Shown: piece after piece, positions 42,283-52,111 of the stretch
Numbering within the stretch: position 1 is the first letter of the stretch
Layout of the letters: every line of letters starts with the position of its first letter
Origin: Nostoc sp. ATCC 53789
GTDB taxonomy: Bacteria; Cyanobacteriota; Cyanobacteriia; Cyanobacteriales; Nostocaceae
Direction: 5' to 3'
DNA length: 64,000 nucleotides
Assembly (NCBI RefSeq): GCF_009873495.1
Contig: NZ_CP046705.1
Span: 62,001-126,000 of the forward strand
Translations under genes and position numbers: made by a program
The notes under the pieces: model-generated
The model's database searches: none
Told to the model about the DNA's origin: nothing
The model's input: only the letters and a program-made list of their open reading frames with translations

Positions 42283-44208
42283 TCACTTTTTTAGAATACG
42301 ATCTAGTAAATCTTCTCTCCACATAATAACTTCGGGCAGACCAGATTTGCCTAAAATACACGCTGCTATAGAAATTCTAGCATCATCATTTTTACCTAAA
42401 GCTTCTTGTATTTGAGATAATAGGCAGTAAGCATCTATTCTTTGACCATCTAAATCAATCGCTTTTTCCAAATATTTTTGGGACTCGCTCAATCTATTTT
42501 GCATTAATCTTGCCCAGCCCAAATCTTTGTAGAACGAAGCTTGTAACTCCCTATTCTCAGTTTTAGTTAAACCTTGTAAAGCTAAAGTAACAGCAGTATT
42601 ATAATCACCACTTTTATTCTTCAATCTTGATAAAGCTGCAACAGCAAATACAGCTTCACTACTACTTTTAATAGCTAGTTTATATTGCTTCTCAGCTAAA
42701 TCATATTTACCTTGTCCATCATAAAAAAAACCTAACCCGTAGTGTGATTCCCATTTATTTGGCTTTAACCTAAAAATCGTTTCATAAGTATTACTCACGC
42801 AATTATAGTCTTGCAATTGCTGACACACTACTGCTAAATTGCTATAGGCAACATCATCTTTAGGATTATATTTAATGGCTAGCTCATAGTTATTCCTAGC
42901 AAGATAAGGATCGTCCTTGTTGCGAAATCCTAGATCAGTATAGAAACTGGAGATTGAATAAGTCAAATTAGCTTGGTATTTAATTGCTATCTTAAAATTA
43001 TTTTCAGCATCAAGCAATTTGTTTTCTTTGTGAGCTTTCTTACCTTGTTCTAAAAAATAATCTGCTACTATAGGGGATAGTTGAGAATTTAAGTTAATCG
43101 CTGTTTGAAAATTTTCTTTAGCATCTATAAAACGATTTTCTTTTTGAGCTTTTTTAGCTTGATTTAGATAATAATTAGCTATAAAAGGGAGTGATACATA
43201 GAACAACCCAGTAAAAGTTAAAGCCGCTAAAACAACTGCACCCAACTGAAATGATCTCGATGTGATTACACGATGAAGTTTTGATTTAAATGGTAATTCC
43301 TCCAAACGCTGCAAAAGAGCTTGTGTAGATAGTGGACGCTTCGCTGGTGCCGGAGACATCAAATCATCTAGCAAATCTGCAAAGGGTTTTTCAATGTGTC
43401 GTGCTTTGTTTCTCCAGATAAGTCTTGTTGTATTTGGGTCTGTTGGCAGGTCGAGTACATGAATTCCAGTTACTAAATATGCTAGCGTTCGCCCTAAGGC
43501 ATAGAAATCTGATTGTGGTACTGCTTGCCCGTTGATTTGTTCTAGGGGAGTAAAGCCAGCCGTTACAAGTACTGTAACTTCATGCTGACCAAGCCCCATA
43601 TCATTTCCCCCACTCCCACTAACTTTCGCTAGATATGTACGAGTTACTTCTCGAACTGCACCAAAATCAATTAAACCTAACTGTCCATCAGGTTGAATAA
43701 TTATATTAGAAGGTTTAATGTCTCTATGAAAAAAACCACTCCGGTGTACTTCATCAAGAATTTTTACTATTTGTGTAAGCCAATCCACAGCTAAAGCTTG
43801 AGATATCATTCCGTTAGCTTCCACCCATTGTTCTAAATTCAGTCCATCAAATTTCTGCATCACCAAGCAATGCAAATCTATATAACTATTGTTTGGTGTA
43901 ACAGTGAATAAATCGTCTATAACTCTAGGAATACCAGGATGATCAAATAACTGCAATGTCAGTGTTTCTCGCTCCAGCAAGCTGATTTCCTTAGGTCTTT
44001 GCGATCGTAACACCTTCATAACTTTACGAGTGCCTTTATCATCCACTACTTCAAAAATTTCTGTCCTGTAACGGAAGTCTAAAGGGCGTAATGGCTTAAT
44101 TAACCGAAACCTCTGGTCAATTAGCAGTTCGGTTCCGCAATTAAGGCATCTTTCACTATCGTCAGGATTCTGCCGCTGTTTACACTTAGGATTGATACAA
44201 TAACTCAC
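42283..44208 (-). CDS. Zinc-ribbon Ser/Thr protein kinase with TPR repeats, 641 aa
   Basis: Zinc ribbon at residues 4-24 (CINPKCK…CLNCG), kinase domain about 32-305 with the ATP-site lysine near 62-65 (RKVMKVL), catalytic loop HRDIKPSN (161-168) and DFGA (181-184), then a membrane segment (about 321-345) and at least seven TPR units facing the other side. The intact catalytic residues imply activity. The topology is a cytoplasmic kinase tethered to the membrane with an extracytoplasmic TPR sensor. It is 22 bp behind the NB-ARC gene on the same strand. Confidence 0.92.
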   Translation of the reverse strand: MSYCINPKCKQRQNPDDSERCLNCGTELLIDQRFRLIKPLRPLDFRYRTEIFEVVDDKGTRKVMKVLRSQRPKEISLLERETLTLQLFDHPGIPRVIDDLFTVTPNNSYIDLHCLVMQKFDGLNLEQWVEANGMISQALAVDWLTQIVKILDEVHRSGFFHRDIKPSNIIIQPDGQLGLIDFGAVREVTRTYLAKVSGSGGNDMGLGQHEVTVLVTAGFTPLEQINGQAVPQSDFYALGRTLAYLVTGIHVLDLPTDPNTTRLIWRNKARHIEKPFADLLDDLMSPAPAKRPLSTQALLQRLEELPFKSKLHRVITSRSFQLGAVVLAALTFTGLFYVSLPFIANYYLNQAKKAQKENRFIDAKENFQTAINLNSQLSPIVADYFLEQGKKAHKENKLLDAENNFKIAIKYQANLTYSISSFYTDLGFRNKDDPYLARNNYELAIKYNPKDDVAYSNLAVVCQQLQDYNCVSNTYETIFRLKPNKWESHYGLGFFYDGQGKYDLAEKQYKLAIKSSSEAVFAVAALSRLKNKSGDYNTAVTLALQGLTKTENRELQASFYKDLGWARLMQNRLSESQKYLEKAIDLDGQRIDAYCLLSQIQEALGKNDDARISIAACILGKSGLPEVIMWREDLLDRILKK

Positions 44209-44230
44209 ACGTTTAAGTTATTAGAAATGA

Positions 44231-45643
44231 TTAAGCTGATTTAAAATCATAAACTACATTTTGAACTAATTTTAAAGCATAGGTGCAAACATACTTTACA
44301 ACTTGAGGCTCTAAACTCAATAGTACTTCTTTACTATCATTTCTTTCTTGCTCAATTAAAGAACGTTCATATAAAGCCTCTATAGCTTCAAGTACTTCTG
44401 AGGTCGTTACCTCACATTTTTGTCTATTTTTAAAATTTTTAAGCAATTCGCTTAGTGTAATTGAATTTACAGACTCTTGAGCTAGCTCTTCTGTTAAATA
44501 GAACATGATCCGTTTCTCTAAAATAGTTAAACGACCTTTCTCTTCAAATAATTCATCTAAGCTCTCTTGGAGTATATCTGTCATCAATACAGTTTGAAAA
44601 TCTAAAAAATCCTTTACACTTCCACAAAAAAATCTTTGAATCTTTTCAGCTAGCATTTTTAAAGATAAAGGATTTCCACGATAAGTTTGAATTAAATCTC
44701 CCCATTTATCCTCATTAGTCAACCCGTACAAACGAAAAATCTCTAAAGCTTCCTTTCCCAACCCTTCAAGTTTTACCGTCCTAACTGGTTGTCCTTTTTT
44801 TTGTAGACGATTAAAATCAATAAATGGTTCACGACTGGTTAGCAGTAAACAACTTTGATGCTGTTCCTCTATGATTCTATTAAAGAACGTGCCATACTCT
44901 GCATACTGCCTGCCGTAGGCATTGGAATCGGTATTTCTGTCTCCCTGTAATAACGACTCTGCTGAGTCGAGAATCACTAAACAACGATGTGAACGCAGGT
45001 AGTCAAACAATTTAGATGTCCTAGCTTGGATGGATTCTGGTAAATTTAGCTCCTGATTTTCTGAATAAGCCAAAATTCTAAGCAGGTCAGCAACTAAATC
45101 TGTAAGTAACGGACTATATGAAACTGACTTCCAAATAAAATTATTAAATTCATACGACCCCATACGCAAAGTTTGAACCAATTTAGCAACTAAAGCACTT
45201 TTACCGACTCCTGCCGTCCCTACAATTGCTACACAACGTTCCTGAGCTATCAATTCTTTTAACATCGCTAGTTCAGGAGTTCGTCCATAAAAATTAGATG
45301 TGTCAGGCAAATTTCCTGAAAGTATAGGTACACCAGCAGCAGCTTCATTCCATTTTGCTGGTTCCTTGTCAGCTAGTAATATTTGTTTTTCTACAATGCC
45401 CCGCAGTCGTTTCTTGGTGACTTTTTCTCCACTCCCTAATATCCCTGTTAATAGTACCCACAATTTAGGTGCTACACGCCTCTGCAAAAGATTAATATCA
45501 TAGAGACTGTTCTCTGCTATGTCCTTATAATCCAGATCAAGCCAAGCTGATCTAAGCACAATTTTTTCTGGTTCCTCTAGCCACCTCCCTTGTTTCGCAA
45601 ACACTAAGTCATCTATGGCTTGGATAGCTTCTTTAGCATTCAC
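44231..45643 (-). CDS. NB-ARC (STAND) ATPase with vMAP-type N-terminus, 470 aa
   Basis: N-terminal region (MNAKEAIQAIDDLVFAKQGRWLEEPEKIVLRSAWLD) is of the type found at the start of vWA-MoxR-associated conflict proteins in cyanobacteria. The NB-ARC part follows: FYGRTPEL (118-125), Walker A GTAGVGKS (142-149), Walker B CLVILDSAES (221-230), TSREPF (sensor) and GNPLSLKML (GLPL-like). A winged-helix region closes the protein (EALYERSLIE). There is no C-terminal WD40 or TPR sensor, so sensing may come from the partner genes. It starts the three-gene operon that runs towards the CHAT gene. A signalling or conflict role is inferred from known STAND families. Confidence 0.88.
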   Translation of the reverse strand: MNAKEAIQAIDDLVFAKQGRWLEEPEKIVLRSAWLDLDYKDIAENSLYDINLLQRRVAPKLWVLLTGILGSGEKVTKKRLRGIVEKQILLADKEPAKWNEAAAGVPILSGNLPDTSNFYGRTPELAMLKELIAQERCVAIVGTAGVGKSALVAKLVQTLRMGSYEFNNFIWKSVSYSPLLTDLVADLLRILAYSENQELNLPESIQARTSKLFDYLRSHRCLVILDSAESLLQGDRNTDSNAYGRQYAEYGTFFNRIIEEQHQSCLLLTSREPFIDFNRLQKKGQPVRTVKLEGLGKEALEIFRLYGLTNEDKWGDLIQTYRGNPLSLKMLAEKIQRFFCGSVKDFLDFQTVLMTDILQESLDELFEEKGRLTILEKRIMFYLTEELAQESVNSITLSELLKNFKNRQKCEVTTSEVLEAIEALYERSLIEQERNDSKEVLLSLEPQVVKYVCTYALKLVQNVVYDFKSA

Positions 45644-46806
45644 CTTTTATTAAGCTCCTTTGAGTCCTGTTTTATCTTAATTTCACTAAAAAAAGTACAT
45701 ACTTTTTAGCAGACGCTCCTCTAAAAAGCTTACATAGTCTACTATCTCCTACTTACATATTTTAGTCTTCACAAGTCTTAACAATTAGAGTTGTTATTGT
45801 ATCGTGATACTGCTATTCTAATTCAAGTACGTACTCTATTAAGAAAAGTTCTAGTAGATTACTAAAGCTAATATAATTAGCGGAGGATTAAAAACAACAC
45901 TTAAAGCCAAAAACAACTTTAAGTAGTCTAAGTAAGCGATGCTTAAGATATCAGATCACTTTTCAGTTTTCTTAAAGTGTAAAAGCTTTGAGAGCTAGGA
46001 TAAACAAGCTAATGAAATGAAGGGAAATATGAAAGTGAAAGCGTCAAAAAATCTAAAGGACAAAGCGCCACTAAGGAGTAGGCGCTTTGTCTGTTCGTAA
46101 AATCCATCGTTTTTCTTAGAGCGGGGTTGATCTCGAAGGAACAAAAAAAGTTTTCGTTGAAGTTTGCCGACCGAGACGACTACTAAATTTGTCCGAGAGT
46201 ATAATCCGCGCTGCCAGATCCATTATAGGGTCTACCGCTTGGAAAGTCCATTCCTTGTGGTCTATTTTGGTTGTCGAAATTCATAAGTTTTTGTAAAGTT
46301 AAGTTCGATGAAGAAAAATTGCGAATTTTGTAGCTAAAAGATGTAGCAGCGCGAATAACAGTTATCAGTTACCAGTTATCAATTGGAATTTACAGTCCTT
46401 GATAACTGTTGACTGTTGACTGATAACTGATGCAACCCCCTCTGAACTTGTAAACCGAGTTATCAGGGGAAAATATAGTGATAAATAAAGAACGCCCCAA
46501 GAGCGCAGTAGTAGAGCGCATGGGGTCGAGTGCAGCTTTCGCATGGCAATTTTGTGCTGTGACGAAGGGAAATTTTCGGCATATCCAGGCTAGTAGTCTG
46601 GCAAGTCAACTTTGCATGGTGGTTAGCAGAGGGGCAGAGGGGCTCTTGGGCAGAGGGGAAAGAACTTATATAAGCCTCTCCTCTGCTCCCCTGCTCCTCT
46701 GCACAAGCGCCGACCTCCACCCAGCAATTTTGGGTTGGCGAACTGCTAGACCTTGGGTTTCGCAGCTTGAAAGAGTTCTCTCCAAGGAATTCCGAGGGGA
46801 GAACCG
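45644..46806. other. Intergenic region upstream of the replication gene (candidate origin/control region)
   Basis: No gene is seen over about 1.1 kb. It contains an 11-bp perfect hairpin (46059-46091), a TTATCAGTTACCAGTTATC repeat group (46353-46432) and a GCAGAGGGGCAGAGGGG/CCCCTGCTCCTCTGC palindrome at about 46624-46704. Lying just upstream of CyRepA1 it is the likeliest place for the origin and copy control, but no iterons were identified. Confidence 0.45.
46059..46091 (+). promoter_or_regulatory. Perfect 11-bp hairpin with AAGGAG in the loop
   Basis: GACAAAGCGCC (46059-46069) and GGCGCTTTGTC (46081-46091) pair without mismatch around an 11-nt loop ACTAAGGAGTA. There is no T-run, so it is not a clear terminator. 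Position upstream of the replication gene suggests copy-control RNA or an origin element. Confidence 0.55.
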
Positions 46807-49800
46807 ATGAACCATACCCCGAATATTACGGGGTCAAGGTTAAAGGGAAAAGGGAAAAGGGATGGGGAAGAGTTAACAAATTCTTCCTCCCCTTCCCCTT
46901 TGCCCCTTACCCTTGACCCAGGCGCAGCCTCTCCAACTGAATACCCAAACAACCTCACGGCTGCGGAGTACCATGAGTTGTTAGCTGGTAGCGCCATTCA
47001 TCCGGCGTTGATTAAGCGCAACTTTTTCCATGTAGAGGGAGAATCAGTTTATGATTACCTGTTCATATCTGATAAAATCCCACGCAAGAATGCAGGGCGA
47101 GTCACCGATGGATACTTAAAGCTGTATCAGCACCTATTACTGGGTGGGACGTGGATTCAGTCACTTGACCCATTCAAGAACTGGCAACCGATGGAGTGGG
47201 GAAGGATCAAGCCCAACTTTCCTCGCATTGATTGGCAAAAAGGGAAACCCGTCAAATACGAGTCACCCCCCAAAACTCCCAACCGTGTTACCTACTTCGA
47301 TGTCGCTAACCCCATCTGGGACAAAGTTGCAAAACGCTATTTAATTAAGCGCTATCATTCACTTTTAGCATTGCGCTTGCTGGATCAACTCAATCCATTA
47401 ATATTTTGGGAGTGGATAAAGCAGCACCCAGAGATTCCGATTATCTTATGCGAGGGTGAGAAGAAAGCCGCTTGCTTGCTTAGTTTAGGGTTTGTAGCGA
47501 TCGCACTCCCTGGAATTTGGAACGGGCGCGTGGGCAAACAAGATTTTGATGAACGGTTGCATCCTGACTTAGTACCAATGGCTCAGGCGGGGCGCAAGTT
47601 CATAATTCTTTTTGACTACGAAACTTCTTCTAAAACCAGGTGGTCGGTGTTTCAAGCCACTGTTCGCACTGCAAAAGCAATCGAATCGGCAGGTTGCTTT
47701 TGTGAAGTTGCATTACTGCCGGGGCCAGAAAAAGGTGTTGATGATTTCGTGGTTGGTCGCGGTGAAGATGCTAACGCTCTACTGACCGCAATCATCGATG
47801 ATGCCAAATCACTTGCTGATTACAAGCGCTCGTATCGGGCTAAAAAATGGGGACTAAGTAAGTACAAACCAGATGTCACTATTAATGTCAAGTATCTCTC
47901 TGAAGCTTTGTGCATTCCTGAACTTGAAGAAAAATGCTTGAGAGTACCTGAGCTTTATGAGCTTGAAAAGGAACAACTTTTCACGTCATCTATAAAAGGA
48001 CATCCTCCAAACAAGGAGTCTACGGATTCTAGCGGAGTTGATTCATCCAAATCGAAGAAATCCCCTAGCTTCAATTTCCCAAAATCAGGACTAGTCGTAC
48101 TCTGGAGCGACATGGGCACTGGTAAAACTGAACTTATGCGCTGGTGGCGTGACCAAAACCCCGACGCGCGGTTCCTCAACAATGGACATCGGGTTAACTT
48201 GTTGAAAAATCTTGCCGAACGCTTGCGGACGGCGATGTATTCAGACTTGGGTTACACAGGTTTAGCCCAGGCCCAAGCCCTTAGTATTACTATTGACAGC
48301 TTGCATAAGCTGAATACCCAGTCTCTCACCTACGGTTGCATATTTATAGATGAAGCCTGCCAATACCTTACCCACCTGCTGCACAGTAATACTTGCAAAC
48401 AACATCGCGCCGCCATTTTGGAGGTACTGGAATATATAGTATACAATGCGCCACTGGTCGTCATCGCTGATGCACACATGGACGATTTAACGGTAAACTT
48501 CTTCCGCTCCATGCGACCACTCGGTGAAGTACCTTACATCATTAAAAACGAGTGGCGAAACGGTTCACGCACAATTTATTGGTACGAGGGGGATAATTCT
48601 AGCGCTCTAGTCGCCCAAATCTCGGCAGCGCTGATGCTTGGAGAAAAAGTTATGGTTGCCAGCGACAGTAAGCGTTTTATCAAAAAACTCGACAAATCCT
48701 TTACTATCAAATACGAAAAGATGGGGGAAAAGGTTAAAGGGGAAGGGGAAAAGGAAGAATTAACAGATTCCTCCACCCTTTCCCCCTTACCCCTTACCCC
48801 TTGCCCGGCCCGTAGGGCTTCATGGCGTATCTGGTCTGTTCACTCTGACAATTCTGGCAGCGATGAAAATGTTGCTTTCATCAAAGATATCACCAACGCC
48901 GTCAAAAACTTTGATGCCTTATTCGCCTCTCCCAGTCTCGGTACTGGTGTCGATATTTCTGAGTATCATTTTGATTTAGTGTTCGGTGTGTTTCACGGCG
49001 TAAGCCAGACAGCTACTGAGTGTGCCCAGCAACTGTACCGTTATCGTCCAAAAGTCCCGTTTCATATTTGGGTGGCCCCGCGTCCTCCCTTTGGTTACAA
49101 GGATACAAACGCATCCAAGATTAAAGAGCGCTTGCTCCAAACCAATGAAATGACAGCTTTTCTGTTGCGGATTGACCGTCAAACAGGCTTAAGGGGCGCA
49201 GAGAAAGATTGGGCCTTAGATGCCTATTGTCAAATTATGGCCAACCGCCACTATTCTCTAAATAATCTGCGCGATGATTTGCGATCGCTCCTCACCGAAA
49301 TGGGCAATACATTTATATGTGTGGGCAGTGATGATGACGACCAATCTCTTGAAAGTCTAAAAGCAGCAGCACAAGCTTTGGATAGTGCCCACAATTCGGC
49401 TGTTGCCAAGGCTAAGAATATTACTTTGAGCGAGTACCGTGCCCGTCAGAGCAAAGATTACCTTGACCCTAATGAAATTTTTGAATGCGAAAAGTTCCGC
49501 ATTTCTGATTCTTACGGCATCGAAGTAACCGAATCACTCGTAGAAATGGATAAAGGTGGTCGCTTAATTAGAGCAATTGCTGGACTTGAAGCAATTTTAG
49601 CCCCACCCGAAGAATCAATTGCTGACCCCAAAACTGGGCAAAGTTATCCTACGCCACCAACAATTGTCACCCAAAAAGACCGCACCGAACGTGACAATCT
49701 ACCTTTGTGCATCGACTGGGGTAATTACTCCGCACGGTGGCTTGCTAGATTTAACCTGGGATTGCATCAAATTCTCACTTCTTTAATGAAGGGTGATGAA

Positions 49801-50445
49801 GTTACTGCCGACGATTCCACCTTACTCAAGATGACGGCGATCGCTAAAAACTGCGCTGCTCACGTCAAAGCAATTCTTGGGTTTATTATTCCCAGTGACT
49901 GTAAACCTATTTGGTTGCTGGCCACAATGCTAGAGCAGCTGGGGCTAAAGTTGACTTTCCGCAAGCAAGGTAAACGGGGTCAACAGGTGAAACTTTTCTC
50001 TTTATCTAAAGAGGAATTAGAATTTGCAATGCATGTAATTGCTCATCGCGTGGAAAAGCGTAATCAAAAAGAAAATCGAACCTATTATCTTCCCCAAACC
50101 CCTGCGGCGTATAGTGTAAACCCCAATCAGCAGCCCGTATCCACCCCCCCCCTTGATGCTATAGGGAACTCCCATTGCCAAGGGGAGGATACTACCGAAT
50201 TTGAGTCGCCTCCGACAGATCGGATTACGCTACTCCACTGCGTAGAAATACTTCGCTCTGGTATTAAGCAAGGGGTTGACGTGATTAAAGGCATCCTTAA
50301 GCGATGGGTTGAGGATTTGCGCTGGGATACGGTGCTGGAACTTGAAGCGATCGCTCCTGATGAATTGCGACTTGTCGAGGCAGCAGTACCGGAATTTTAT
50401 GAATGGCTCTCCGAAGAAGTGTTGCCTATGGAGGGGGCTGGCTAG
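46807..50445 (+). CDS. Plasmid replication protein, CyRepA1-like primase-helicase, 1212 aa
   Basis: Large replication initiator of cyanobacterial plasmids. The N-terminal half (HPALIKRNFFHVEGESVYDYLF, then IILCEGEKKAACLLSLGF and FIILFDYE) is a DUF3854/Toprim-type region expected of a primase. The C-terminal half is a helicase-like ATPase: Walker A WSDMGTGKTEL (437-442), Walker B IFIDEACQ (about 513) and LFASPSLGTGVDIS. Two in-frame repeat insertions lie at residues 9-40 and about 639-668. The start ATG is in a weak context (GAACCGATGAAC); the next in-frame start is far away. This is the best sign that the window is plasmid DNA. Confidence 0.88.
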   Translation: MNHTPNITGSRLKGKGKRDGEELTNSSSPSPLPLTLDPGAASPTEYPNNLTAAEYHELLAGSAIHPALIKRNFFHVEGESVYDYLFISDKIPRKNAGRVTDGYLKLYQHLLLGGTWIQSLDPFKNWQPMEWGRIKPNFPRIDWQKGKPVKYESPPKTPNRVTYFDVANPIWDKVAKRYLIKRYHSLLALRLLDQLNPLIFWEWIKQHPEIPIILCEGEKKAACLLSLGFVAIALPGIWNGRVGKQDFDERLHPDLVPMAQAGRKFIILFDYETSSKTRWSVFQATVRTAKAIESAGCFCEVALLPGPEKGVDDFVVGRGEDANALLTAIIDDAKSLADYKRSYRAKKWGLSKYKPDVTINVKYLSEALCIPELEEKCLRVPELYELEKEQLFTSSIKGHPPNKESTDSSGVDSSKSKKSPSFNFPKSGLVVLWSDMGTGKTELMRWWRDQNPDARFLNNGHRVNLLKNLAERLRTAMYSDLGYTGLAQAQALSITIDSLHKLNTQSLTYGCIFIDEACQYLTHLLHSNTCKQHRAAILEVLEYIVYNAPLVVIADAHMDDLTVNFFRSMRPLGEVPYIIKNEWRNGSRTIYWYEGDNSSALVAQISAALMLGEKVMVASDSKRFIKKLDKSFTIKYEKMGEKVKGEGEKEELTDSSTLSPLPLTPCPARRASWRIWSVHSDNSGSDENVAFIKDITNAVKNFDALFASPSLGTGVDISEYHFDLVFGVFHGVSQTATECAQQLYRYRPKVPFHIWVAPRPPFGYKDTNASKIKERLLQTNEMTAFLLRIDRQTGLRGAEKDWALDAYCQIMANRHYSLNNLRDDLRSLLTEMGNTFICVGSDDDDQSLESLKAAAQALDSAHNSAVAKAKNITLSEYRARQSKDYLDPNEIFECEKFRISDSYGIEVTESLVEMDKGGRLIRAIAGLEAILAPPEESIADPKTGQSYPTPPTIVTQKDRTERDNLPLCIDWGNYSARWLARFNLGLHQILTSLMKGDEVTADDSTLLKMTAIAKNCAAHVKAILGFIIPSDCKPIWLLATMLEQLGLKLTFRKQGKRGQQVKLFSLSKEELEFAMHVIAHRVEKRNQKENRTYYLPQTPAAYSVNPNQQPVSTPPLDAIGNSHCQGEDTTEFESPPTDRITLLHCVEILRSGIKQGVDVIKGILKRWVEDLRWDTVLELEAIAPDELRLVEAAVPEFYEWLSEEVLPMEGAG
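46832..46924 (+). repeat. Palindromic repeat inserted in frame in the replication gene (copy 1)
   Basis: A purine arm (AAGGTTAAAGGGAAAAGGG) and its pyrimidine complement (CCCCTTACCCTTGACC) surround a TTAACAAATTCTTCC centre. Codes SRLKGKGKRDGEELTNSSS and PSPLPLTLDP near the protein N-terminus. Confidence 0.8.
48721..48807 (+). repeat. Palindromic repeat inserted in frame in the replication gene (copy 2)
   Basis: Same type as copy 1, in the same reading frame and coding the related peptide EKVKGEGEKEELTDSST and LSPLPLTPCP. It separates two helicase motifs without breaking the frame. Confidence 0.8.
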
Positions 50446-50551
50446 AGAAAAATCCCTTTGGCACTTGAAAGCTGTTTTTTGTTTCGTTTCCGGTAGCAAT
50501 TGATGCCACTGGTTCCAATTTGGGCTGCATTTTCACAAGTCATGCAAAATG

Positions 50552-51481
50552 TTAAAGATCCATCAAGTTTAAAGCGCTACTGTCATTGGGTCTAGCTTTG
50601 AGATAGCGATCGGTGATGGCTAAATTGGCATGACCCAAAGTTTCTTTCACCAATACAGGATTAGTCCCGCGCTCAATGGCGTGAGAACCGTGAGCATGAC
50701 GTAACCAGTGAGCAGAAACTAGTTCGCTTAATCCAGCTTCTTGTGCAATTGCTTTGACAATCGGGTGCAAGTTTTGACGGTCTAAATGTCCCCCTTTTTG
50801 ACTTGGAAACACTGCTTGATTGGAGTGAGCCGAAGCTTTGAACTCCATTAATTCCGCCCAAAGCTTTGGCTTGATGAGAATTGTCCGATTTTTGCTGCCC
50901 TTGGCTTTTCGCACGTAAACTTGACCACTCTCACCACGGGGTGTCAAATCTCCCCAAGTCAGATCACAGATTTCACTTGCCCGTAACCCTGCCTGATACA
51001 GGAGTTTGATAATTAACAAATTTCTTTTGGCTGTGTACTGGCGCTTAGGAGTTTTAGCATCAGTTAAATGCTTAGAAGCTGCTCTTACCAACAATTTAAT
51101 ATCAGCTTCGTCTAAATAGCGTTCGTTGATTACATCCGGCAGTTCACCGAGTTTTAGCGCCATACCCACATTAAAAGGGAGATATCCAATTTTATGACCG
51201 AAACTAATTAAGCTTTTAGCTGCGGCAATATATATCCGCTTTGTACTTTCAGCATTGCCCCCAAAACAACTGGCGTATTCTACCAAGTCTTCATAAGTCA
51301 CTTTTTTGAGAGGTTTGTCCAAAAATTCCAGAAATCGCCTAATGTAGCGTCGGTAAGAGATGATAGATGACTCTGCTTTTCCTTCCAACCACAGCGCAAT
51401 CAACTTCGCCTCCGCCTGCGCTACTGGCAAGGAAGCGATCGCCTTTCTATGCGCTGTTATGTGGACAAGAGAGAGCGTCAT
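50552..51481 (-). CDS. Tyrosine recombinase (XerC/D-like), 309 aa
   Basis: Site-specific recombinase with Arg167 (AGLRASE), His258 and Arg261 (AHWLRHAHG), His284 (LGHANLA) and Tyr293 (DRYLK). The start is the ATG at 51481 because AAGGGAG lies 9 nt upstream; the frame is open to 51511. It is convergent with the replication gene (106-bp gap). By analogy with plasmid-encoded XerC-like proteins it may resolve multimers, which is inference. Confidence 0.9.
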   Translation of the reverse strand: MTLSLVHITAHRKAIASLPVAQAEAKLIALWLEGKAESSIISYRRYIRRFLEFLDKPLKKVTYEDLVEYASCFGGNAESTKRIYIAAAKSLISFGHKIGYLPFNVGMALKLGELPDVINERYLDEADIKLLVRAASKHLTDAKTPKRQYTAKRNLLIIKLLYQAGLRASEICDLTWGDLTPRGESGQVYVRKAKGSKNRTILIKPKLWAELMEFKASAHSNQAVFPSQKGGHLDRQNLHPIVKAIAQEAGLSELVSAHWLRHAHGSHAIERGTNPVLVKETLGHANLAITDRYLKARPNDSSALNLMDL

Positions 51482-52111
51482 TTTTATTACTCCCTTAATA
51501 ATCAGACACAAGTGTAGTTTCGTCTGGTTTTATAGTGTCTGATTTTTATTGTCCTTTAAAATGGGCGTTTCAACTCACTCTCAAGCGAATGAAAATTTCT
51601 CGATTTTTGCGTATAGTACACCTCTAATACTGAGGAGCGTGACAAACACAATACTGTTATGCAATTGTTCAGCAGGGTATTTATTTTGAAAAGCCTAAAA
51701 TTAGGTGAAAAAAATAAACTAAAAATGACTTTATAGTTAATAAATGATATAAGAGGTCAAAGAGCGTCCTCCAAAGTTTATTTACGCCGCAGTGTACTGC
51801 TTTTTCAGCGCTATCACGCCATAAAACTATAGAGTCATTTTTAGTTTATTTTTTGAGAGTGGTTTGATTGCTTTGCTTTGTGTTTAAGACACTTTTTTTA
51901 TAGAACCGCAAACGGGAGCTAGAGAAGTAGTTTCTCAAGAATTGCCAAGGCACTTACCAGTAATGAAATGCCCCGCCGTCGATTACGAGGCAGCAGGAAA
52001 AGGTACAAACCGAGTGGAATTGTGGGCGAAAGCACAGCTAGCTACCAGATTTCTCACTCTTGATTGAGAGCAACAACCGCAAGGCGGGTGAAATTGTTAA
52101 GTTGAACATTT
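51482..52111. other. Intergenic region without genes
   Basis: Contains the inverted-repeat element at 51709-51854. Otherwise AT-rich sequence at left and a short degenerate coding-like stretch (about 51960-52060); nothing convincing. Confidence 0.45.
51709..51854. repeat. MITE-like element, 146 bp
   Basis: AAAAAATAAACTAAAAATGA at 51709 onward is repeated in inverted orientation ending at 51854; the arms are 30 bp with one mismatch (ACTTTATAG versus ACTCTATAG). No coding capacity. Probably a miniature inverted-repeat element, or a strong hairpin. Confidence 0.68.

Noticed and set aside
46140-46270. tRNA-like sequence upstream of the replication gene
   Set aside because: No T-arm GTTCGAATCC-type block and no acceptor pairing could be found.
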